NCBI GenBank assembly: GCA_943327015.2
Contig: CALPVM020000046.1
Location: forward strand, 1 to 11,191
From: Akkermansia muciniphila
GTDB lineage: Bacteria; Pseudomonadota; Gammaproteobacteria; Burkholderiales; Burkholderiaceae_C
Direction of reading: 5' to 3'
DNA: 11,191 bases
Below the pieces are notes generated by a model. That model saw nothing but the letters and a program-made list of their open reading frames with translations. It was not told where the DNA came from and ran no database searches. Below, in pieces: positions 6,251 through 11,191 of this stretch; position 1 is the stretch's first letter; the number at the start of each line of letters is the position of its first letter. Both the position numbers and the translations under genes were made by a program.

Positions 6251-6958
6251 ATGTCATCTATTCATTTTATTGGCGGTGAAAAAGGCGGGGTGGGCAAGTC
6301 AGTGGTTGCCCGCGTTTTAGCACAGTACTTTATTGATCTGGGCCAGCCTATTGTCGGTTTTGATACCGACCGCTCGCACACCTCCTTTGCCCGTTTTTAT
6401 GCCGACTACGCATCTCCAGTCATTGTTGACACCTATGAAGGTTTAGACAGAATTGTGTCGGTATTCGAATCAGAATCTGAAGATGCCCCCAAGCCGCATG
6501 TCATTGTGGACTTGGCTGCACAAACTGCAGCGCCGTTAGCAAAATGGATCATAGAGTCTGATTTGATTAACCTGATGCAAAGCATGCAAGTTGGCGTAAA
6601 CTTTTGGCACGTAGCAGAAGCTGGCAAAGATTCTGTCGACCTTCTAGACCGCCTGGTTAACACTTTTGGCGCAGGCCCACAGTATATTGTGGTAAAAAAT
6701 GAAGGGCGCGGCACAGACTTCAAGCAGTTAGAAGCATCCGATGCACTCAAGGCGGCAAAGGCTCTGGGCGCAAAAACCATGATTTTGTCGCAACTGCATG
6801 AGGCTAGCATGCGAAAAATTGATCGGCGAAATGCCAGTTTCTGGGCTGCCATTCACACCAGAACCGGTGATGATGCATTGGGCATGCTGGAGCGCCAACG
6901 GGTAAGATTTTGGCTCAAGAATGTATACACCGCCCTTGACAGCCTTTCACTCAGCTAA
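6251..6958 (+). CDS. Orphan ParA/MinD-family P-loop ATPase
   Basis: This is a 235-residue ATPase of the deviant Walker A (SIMIBI, ParA/MinD) type. The P-loop is GGEKGGVGKS (8-17), with the family's signature lysine at K11 and the phosphate-binding lysine at K16. FDTDRSH (37-43) stands where ParA proteins have DxDPQ, and VIVDLAAQ (84-91) is Walker B. Such ATPases dimerise on ATP and position DNA, proteins or organelles. Here there is no ParB, MinE or other partner alongside, so the cargo is unknown. The opening resembles the TraL-type proteins of IncP plasmids more than classical ParA, but no transfer genes are near. I chose ATG 6251 rather than the in-frame 6221 because AGGA lies 6 nt upstream and the conserved region begins at once. 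It is divergent from the DUF962 gene. Confidence 0.85.
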   Translation: MSSIHFIGGEKGGVGKSVVARVLAQYFIDLGQPIVGFDTDRSHTSFARFYADYASPVIVDTYEGLDRIVSVFESESEDAPKPHVIVDLAAQTAAPLAKWIIESDLINLMQSMQVGVNFWHVAEAGKDSVDLLDRLVNTFGAGPQYIVVKNEGRGTDFKQLEASDALKAAKALGAKTMILSQLHEASMRKIDRRNASFWAAIHTRTGDDALGMLERQRVRFWLKNVYTALDSLSLS

Positions 6959-6979
6959 CGGACATTACCAAACCAGGCC

Positions 6980-7001
6980 TGCACCAGCAATTACTGGTGC
7001 A
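6980..7001. repeat. Hairpin between ParA-like gene and leuC
   Basis: TGCACCAG (6980-6987) and CTGGTGCA (6994-7001) form a perfect 8-bp stem with a 6-nt loop, starting 21 nt after the ParA-like stop. No T-run follows on either strand, so intrinsic termination is not supported. It may protect the 3' end of the upstream message or act with Rho. Confidence 0.55.
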
Positions 7002-7040
7002 AAGATAAGCAACTCTGCGTCCAAGCGCCCATGCTACGTT

Positions 7041-7070
7041 TAAAATAGATGGCTAGACCAAAGGAAGCCC
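7041..7070 (+). promoter_or_regulatory. leuC: Weak -10-like box and ribosome binding site before leuC
   Basis: TAAAAT at 7041-7046 resembles a -10 box, but no good -35 hexamer stands 16-18 nt upstream. AAAGGA at 7060-7065 is a clear ribosome binding site, 5 nt before the leuC ATG. I see no leucine-rich leader peptide or attenuator in 6959-7070. The promoter call is tentative; the ribosome binding site is secure. Confidence 0.35.
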
Positions 7071-8516
7071 ATGGGACGCACCCTATACGACAAAATTTGG
7101 GACGAGCACGTCGTCCATACCGAAGAAGATGGCACTGCCATTTTGTATATTGACCGCCACTTAGTGCACGAAGTTACCAGCCCACAGGCATTTGAGGGAC
7201 TGCGGGTAGCGGGTCGTCCGCTGTGGCGCGTGAGTTCTGTGGTTGCTACTGCAGACCACAACACACCCACCACAGGCTGGGAGTTGGGCTACGATGGCAT
7301 TACAGACACTGTTAGTAAAGAACAAATTACAACGCTAGACGCCAACATTAAAGCATTTGGTGCAGCGGCGTTCTTCCCGTTCATGTCCAAACGCCAAGGC
7401 ATTGTGCACGTGATCGGCCCTGAAAACGGCGCAACTTTACCCGGCATGACCGTTGTGTGCGGCGATAGTCACACCTCTACCCATGGCGCATTTGGCGCTT
7501 TGGCGCATGGCATCGGCACCAGTGAAGTTGAGCATGTCATGGCCACGCAAACATTGCTGGCCAAAAAAGCCAAAAATATGCTGGTGCAGGTAGATGGCGT
7601 TTTACCGCATGGCTGCACCGCCAAAGACATTGTGTTGGCCATTATTGGCAAAATTGGCACTGCCGGCGGCACTGGCTACACCATCGAGTTTGGTGGTTCT
7701 GCCATCCGTGCCCTCAGCATGGAAGGCCGCATGACGGTTTGTAACATGGCGATTGAGGGTGGCGCACGCGCTGGTCTGGTAGCGGTGGACGACAAAACCA
7801 TCGCTTACGTCAAAGGCCGTCCATTGGCACCCGGCAACGGGGGCAATAGCAGCAGCCCCGATGCAGAGTGGGATCAGGCAGTTGCCTACTGGCGCACCTT
7901 GCACTCCGATGCAGATGCCACTTTTGACGCAGTAGTCACACTGGATGCAGCTCAGATTATTCCTCAAGTTACCTGGGGCACGTCCCCTGAAATGGTGCTC
8001 GGCGTTGATGGCGTAGTGCCAGACCCCGAGAAAGAAAAAGACCCTAACAAACGCAATGCGATTGAGCGGGCTCTGACCTACATGGCTTTAGAGCCCGGCA
8101 AGGCTTTGAACGACATTTTTATTGACAAGGTATTTATTGGCTCTTGCACCAATAGCCGCATAGAAGATATGCGCGAAGCGGCTGCTGTAGTCCAAAAGCT
8201 GGGTCAAAAAGTCGCCAAGAATGTAAAACTTGCCCTTGTAGTGCCAGGCTCCGGCTTGGTCAAAGCGCAAGCCGAGAGCGAAGGTCTGCACACCATTTTC
8301 AAAGCGGCTGGCTTTGAATGGCGCGAACCCGGCTGCTCCATGTGCTTGGCCATGAACTCCGACCGTTTGGAGCCCGGTGAACGCTGCGCATCCACCAGCA
8401 ACCGTAACTTTGAAGGTCGCCAAGGCGCTGGCGGACGTACCCACCTAGTCAGCCCGGCTATGGCTGCAGCTGCGGCTATCCATGGTCATTTTGTAGATGT
8501 ACGCCAGTTCAGCTAA
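7071..8516 (+). CDS. leuC: 3-isopropylmalate dehydratase large subunit
   Basis: This is the large subunit of the aconitase-type enzyme that isomerises 2-isopropylmalate to 3-isopropylmalate in leucine synthesis, working with LeuD. The 481 residues are near the usual 465-475. The three [4Fe-4S] ligands are C359 (FIGSCTNSR), C422 and C425 (GCSMC). Other family blocks are CGDSHTSTHGAFGALAHGIGTSE (130-152) and NRNFEGRQG (445-453), with the C-terminal run of alanines at 463-469. The start has AAAGGA 5 nt upstream and the N-terminus MGRTLYDKIWDEHVV is typical. It heads the leu operon; the small lipoprotein gene begins 22 nt after its stop. Confidence 0.97.
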   Translation: MGRTLYDKIWDEHVVHTEEDGTAILYIDRHLVHEVTSPQAFEGLRVAGRPLWRVSSVVATADHNTPTTGWELGYDGITDTVSKEQITTLDANIKAFGAAAFFPFMSKRQGIVHVIGPENGATLPGMTVVCGDSHTSTHGAFGALAHGIGTSEVEHVMATQTLLAKKAKNMLVQVDGVLPHGCTAKDIVLAIIGKIGTAGGTGYTIEFGGSAIRALSMEGRMTVCNMAIEGGARAGLVAVDDKTIAYVKGRPLAPGNGGNSSSPDAEWDQAVAYWRTLHSDADATFDAVVTLDAAQIIPQVTWGTSPEMVLGVDGVVPDPEKEKDPNKRNAIERALTYMALEPGKALNDIFIDKVFIGSCTNSRIEDMREAAAVVQKLGQKVAKNVKLALVVPGSGLVKAQAESEGLHTIFKAAGFEWREPGCSMCLAMNSDRLEPGERCASTSNRNFEGRQGAGGRTHLVSPAMAAAAAIHGHFVDVRQFS

Positions 8517-8538
8517 TAAACACAGAAGGAAAATTTTT

Positions 8539-8667
8539 ATGAAACAATTTTTAGTATTCTTAGCAGCCACTGCAATGATTGCCCTTTCAGGTTGCAACAC
8601 TGTTCAAGGCATAGGCCAAGACCTGCAAAAAGCAGGTGAAAAACTCGAAGGCGCGGCGAAAAAATAA
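8539..8667 (+). CDS. Entericidin-like small lipoprotein between leuC and leuD
   Basis: This 42-residue peptide starts MKQFLVFLAATAMIALSGC. A lysine, a hydrophobic stretch and the lipobox LSGC predict cleavage before C19 and lipid attachment, leaving a mature part of 24 residues. That part holds the glycine, glutamine and lysine pattern of the entericidin A/B family (NTVQGIGQDLQKAGEKLEG). Entericidins are tiny envelope lipoproteins; EcnA/EcnB of E. coli were proposed as an antidote/toxin pair, but the role of the betaproteobacterial copies is not established. AAGGA lies about 9 nt before ATG. The stop shares one base with the leuD start (TAATG), so it is translated within the leu operon. From memory the same insertion occurs in other Burkholderiales leu operons. 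Confidence 0.85.
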   Translation: MKQFLVFLAATAMIALSGCNTVQGIGQDLQKAGEKLEGAAKK

Positions 8668-9338
8668 TGAAACCCTTTACTCTGCACACTGGGCTGGTGG
8701 CGCCGATGGACCGCGAGAATGTAGACACCGACGCCATTATCCCGAAGCAATTTTTAAAGTCGATCCGCAAAACCGGCTTTGGCATTAATTTGTTTGACGA
8801 GTGGCGCTATCTGGATGCCGGATACCCCGGCCAAGACCCCACCAGCCGCCAGCCCAACCCAGAGTTTGTGCTGAATCAGCCGCGCTACCAACCCGGCGCT
8901 CACAGCGCTGAGGGAGCTACTATTTTGTTGGCGCGTAAAAACTTTGGCTGCGGCTCATCGCGCGAGCATGCGCCGTGGGCGCTGGAGCAATACGGCTTTC
9001 GCGCCATTATTGCGCCCAGCTTTGCGGACATTTTTTTTAACAACAGCTTTAAAAACGGCCTGTTGCCGATTGTGCTGAGCGAAGCGCAAGTAGACACACT
9101 GTTTAACCAGACAGCCGCTTTTCCCGGCTACAAACTCACCATCGATTTAGAGCGCCAAGTGATAGTGCAACCTCAGGGCGAAGAAATACCTTTTGAAGTA
9201 CAGGCGTTTCGCCGCTACTGCTTGCTCAATGGTTTGGACGACATTGGCCTGACCCTACGCCATGCCGACAAAATTAAAGCTTTTGAAGCCGAGCGTCTGG
9301 CGCAAAAACCGTGGCTGGCGCGCTCCATGCCCGCCTGA
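8667..9338 (+). CDS. leuD: 3-isopropylmalate dehydratase small subunit
   Basis: This is the swivelling small subunit that completes the LeuCD isomerase and shapes its substrate pocket. The 223 residues are slightly above the usual 200-216. The N-terminus FTLHTGLVAPMDRENVDTDA and IIPKQFLK (24-31) are typical. The signature NFGCGSSREHAPWAL (92-106) is intact, followed by IIAPSFADIFFNNSFKNGLLPI (114-135). The ATG overlaps the stop of the lipoprotein gene by one base, and no strong Shine-Dalgarno stands at the right distance, so its translation probably depends on ribosomes finishing the lipoprotein. leuB follows 31 nt downstream. Confidence 0.96.
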   Translation: MKPFTLHTGLVAPMDRENVDTDAIIPKQFLKSIRKTGFGINLFDEWRYLDAGYPGQDPTSRQPNPEFVLNQPRYQPGAHSAEGATILLARKNFGCGSSREHAPWALEQYGFRAIIAPSFADIFFNNSFKNGLLPIVLSEAQVDTLFNQTAAFPGYKLTIDLERQVIVQPQGEEIPFEVQAFRRYCLLNGLDDIGLTLRHADKIKAFEAERLAQKPWLARSMPA

Positions 9339-9369
9339 ACAAGAATTAAGAATTGAATCAAAGGATCGT

Positions 9370-10437
9370 ATGAAAATTGCAGTGTTGCCAGGCGATGGTA
9401 TTGGCCCCGAAATTGTGGCCCAGGCTGTCAAAGTTTTGAATGCGCTTGAACTCCCCCTTGAAATGGAATCCGCTCTAGTCGGCGGAGCAGCTTTTGAAGC
9501 ACACGGCCACCCATTGCCCGAAGCCACTTTAAAGCTGGCTAAAGAGGCCGATGCCGTATTGTTTGGTGCTGTTGGCGACTGGAAGTACGACACCCTAGAC
9601 CGCCCCTTGCGCCCGGAACAAGCGATTTTGGGTTTACGTAAAAACCTGGGGCTGTTTGCCAATTTTCGCCCTGCCATTTGCTACCCCCAACTGGTGGATG
9701 CTTCCAGCCTCAAGCCCGAACTGATTGCCGGGCTGGATATTCTGATTATTCGGGAACTGACCGGAGACATCTACTTCGGCCAACCCCGTGGTCGCCGCGT
9801 GGCCACCGACGGGCATTTTCCGGGTACCGAAGAAGCATTTGACACCATGCGCTACAGCAAGCCTGAAATTGAGCGCATTGCCCATGTGGCATTTCAAGCG
9901 GCACGCAAGCGTAACAAGCGCGTTACCAGCGTAGACAAAGCCAACGTTCTTGAAACATTCCAGTTCTGGAAAGACGTGGTCATTGAGGTCAGCCAACAGT
10001 ACCCAGACGTAGCCTTAGACCATATGTACGTGGACAACGCAGCTATGCAGCTGGTGCGCGCGCCCAAAAAGTTTGACGTGGTGGTTACCGGCAATATGTT
10101 TGGAGACATTTTGTCCGACGAAGCAGCCATGTTGACTGGCTCCATTGGTATGTTGCCCTCCGCCAGTTTAAATTCCAGCAACCAAGGGCTGTACGAACCG
10201 AGCCACGGCAGTGCGCCCGATATTGCCGGCAAAAATATTGCCAATCCGTTAGCCACTATTTTGAGTGCCGCCATGATGTTGCGCTTTAGCCTGAACCAGG
10301 AAGCTGCAGCGCAACGCATCGAAGCCGCCGTCCACAAGGTGCTAGAACAAGGCTTACGCACCGCAGACATTTACAGCGCTGGCACCACCCGCGTCAACAC
10401 AGTAGAAATGGGTGATGCCGTCGTCAAGGCACTTTAA
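9370..10437 (+). CDS. leuB: 3-isopropylmalate dehydrogenase
   Basis: This enzyme oxidises 3-isopropylmalate with NAD and releases CO2, giving 2-oxoisocaproate, the direct precursor of leucine. The 355 residues are standard length. Substrate and catalytic positions are all visible: R90 and R100, R128 (IIRELTGDIYFG, with Y135), K190, D222, D246 and D250 in GNMFGDILSDEA. The NAD site is YEPSHGSAPDIAGK (275-288). The glutamate at L-E-Q in 82-85 and the REL-TGD pattern favour isopropylmalate over isocitrate or tartrate. The start is ATG 9370, with AAAGG at 9360-9364 just upstream. An in-frame ATG at 9262 lies inside leuD and would add 36 residues unlike the family. Confidence 0.97.
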   Translation: MKIAVLPGDGIGPEIVAQAVKVLNALELPLEMESALVGGAAFEAHGHPLPEATLKLAKEADAVLFGAVGDWKYDTLDRPLRPEQAILGLRKNLGLFANFRPAICYPQLVDASSLKPELIAGLDILIIRELTGDIYFGQPRGRRVATDGHFPGTEEAFDTMRYSKPEIERIAHVAFQAARKRNKRVTSVDKANVLETFQFWKDVVIEVSQQYPDVALDHMYVDNAAMQLVRAPKKFDVVVTGNMFGDILSDEAAMLTGSIGMLPSASLNSSNQGLYEPSHGSAPDIAGKNIANPLATILSAAMMLRFSLNQEAAAQRIEAAVHKVLEQGLRTADIYSAGTTRVNTVEMGDAVVKAL

Positions 10438-10469
10438 TTTTTTAATTTTTCAAGAAAAAAGGCAATAAC

Positions 10470-11191
10470 GTGAAAACAGGTAATTTGGTTGGTTTGGTCG
10501 GTTGGCGCGGTATGGTGGGTTCGGTTCTGATGGATCGCATGGAATCCGAAGGCGACTTTGCGCTGATTGAACCGATGTTTTTCTCTACCTCCAACGCAGG
10601 TGGTGCAGCTCCCGCTTGGGCTAAAAACGAAACCACGCTGCAAGATGCATTCAACATTGATGCCCTCAAGCGCTGCAACATCATCATCAGCGCACAAGGC
10701 GGCGACTACACCACCGAGGTGTTTCCCAAACTGCGCGCTGCCGGCTGGAGCGGGCACTGGATTGACGCTGCATCCACCCTGCGCATGAAGGACGATGCCA
10801 TCATTGTGCTCGACCCGGTAAACATGCCGGTCATTAAAAACTCACTCGCCAAAGGCGGCAACAACTGGGTGGGCGGCAACTGCACTGTGAGCTGCATGTT
10901 GATGGGCGTGGGCGCTCTGTACAAAGCCGGTCTGGTAGAGTGGATGACCACCATGACCTACCAAGCGGCCTCCGGTGGTGGCGCGCAGCACATGCGTGAA
11001 CTGCTCACGCAATTCGGCACCTTAAATAGTGAAGTGCGCGACCTACTGAACGACCCCAAGTCTGCCATTTTAGAAATTGACCGCAACGTACTGGCCAAAC
11101 AAAAAGCTTTGTCCGGTGCTGAAACCGCTAATTTTGGTGTGCCGTTGGGCGGCAGCCTGATTCCGTGGATTGACAAAGACTTGGGCAACGG
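10470..11191 (+). CDS. asd: Aspartate-semialdehyde dehydrogenase, 3' end beyond the window
   Basis: Asd reduces aspartyl phosphate to aspartate semialdehyde with NADPH, the branch point to lysine/diaminopimelate, methionine and threonine. About 240 residues of an expected 370 or so are present; the gene runs off the right edge. It is the enterobacterial-type Asd: GLVGWRGMVGSVLMDRM (8-24) is the nucleotide-binding loop. FFSTS (37-41), QGGDYT (76-81) and IDAASTLRMKDDA (98-110) follow, and the catalytic cysteine is C138 in VGGNCTVS. QAASGGGAQHMRELL (165-179) and NFGVPLGGSLIPWIDK (221-236) complete the match. The start is GTG 10470, supported by AAAAAAGG ending 7 nt upstream. Just 32 nt separate it from leuB with no hairpin terminator, so it is probably co-transcribed with the leu genes. 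Confidence 0.96.
   Translation, partial: MKTGNLVGLVGWRGMVGSVLMDRMESEGDFALIEPMFFSTSNAGGAAPAWAKNETTLQDAFNIDALKRCNIIISAQGGDYTTEVFPKLRAAGWSGHWIDAASTLRMKDDAIIVLDPVNMPVIKNSLAKGGNNWVGGNCTVSCMLMGVGALYKAGLVEWMTTMTYQAASGGGAQHMRELLTQFGTLNSEVRDLLNDPKSAILEIDRNVLAKQKALSGAETANFGVPLGGSLIPWIDKDLGN

Noticed and set aside
6251..6958. Conjugation or plasmid partition module
   Set aside because: No ParB, relaxase, type IV secretion or replication gene is present. The flanks are core metabolic and repair genes.
7602..7967. 121-codon minus-strand frame opposite leuC
   Set aside because: It lies fully within conserved leuC coding sequence and shows no family features. It is a shadow frame.
9262..9369. Longer leuB start inside leuD
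   Set aside because: The 36 extra residues do not resemble the family and are the other frame of leuD. ATG 9370 has a ribosome site and starts the conserved MKIAVLPGDGIG.
10438..10469. T-rich stretch after leuB as a terminator
   Set aside because: There is no GC-rich hairpin before the T-run, only a weak A/T stem overlapping the asd ribosome site. leuB and asd are more likely joined.

Overview
The window looks like chromosomal core genome from a betaproteobacterium of the order Burkholderiales. A Comamonadaceae-type genome is most likely, judging from the leuC / small lipoprotein / leuD / leuB / asd order, the uvrC-pgsA pair, and the hupB / tRNA-Val / ppiD run. By eye the base composition is intermediate (about half G+C, not computed), which is low for that family and would suit a freshwater or streamlined lineage. 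This assignment is inference from gene order and protein style, not from a search.

Left block, minus strand, positions 6129 down to about 211. Seven protein genes and two tRNAs lie head to tail. In transcription order they are an Mpo1/DUF962-like small membrane protein, a periplasmic lipocalin (Blc) starting at TTG, UvrC, PgsA, a HU-family DNA-binding protein, tRNA-Val(TAC), a hairpin terminator, PpiD, tRNA-His(GTG), and a second hairpin terminator. Spacing is tight: DUF962 to blc 4 nt, blc-uvrC overlapping by 4 nt (ATGA), uvrC-pgsA 18 nt, pgsA-hup 25 nt, and hup-tRNA-Val 13 nt. The block mixes lipid or membrane functions (DUF962, Blc, PgsA, PpiD) with DNA repair and architecture (UvrC, HU) and tRNAs.

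Middle, 6130-6250. This is a divergent promoter region carrying a 13-bp inverted repeat, interrupted only by one bulged base. To its right, on the plus strand, is an orphan ParA/MinD-type ATPase (6251-6958) with no ParB partner in view. A hairpin without a U-tract and a weak -10-like box then precede the leucine operon.

Right block, plus strand, 7071 to the right edge. It holds leuC, a 42-residue entericidin-like lipoprotein, leuD (sharing one base with the lipoprotein gene), leuB, and the first two thirds of asd, which runs off the window. LeuCD and LeuB convert 2-isopropylmalate to the leucine precursor 2-oxoisocaproate. Asd feeds lysine, methionine and threonine synthesis.

Positions 1-210, beyond the tRNA-His terminator, hold nothing I can identify. 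There is a possible C-terminal tail of a truncated gene and a few short repeats. I see no CRISPR array, insertion sequence or defence system. The points most worth a second look are the transcription layout around tRNA-Val and ppiD, the inverted repeat in the divergent promoter, the translational coupling of a lipocalin to uvrC, the lipoprotein inside the leu operon, and the orphan ParA.
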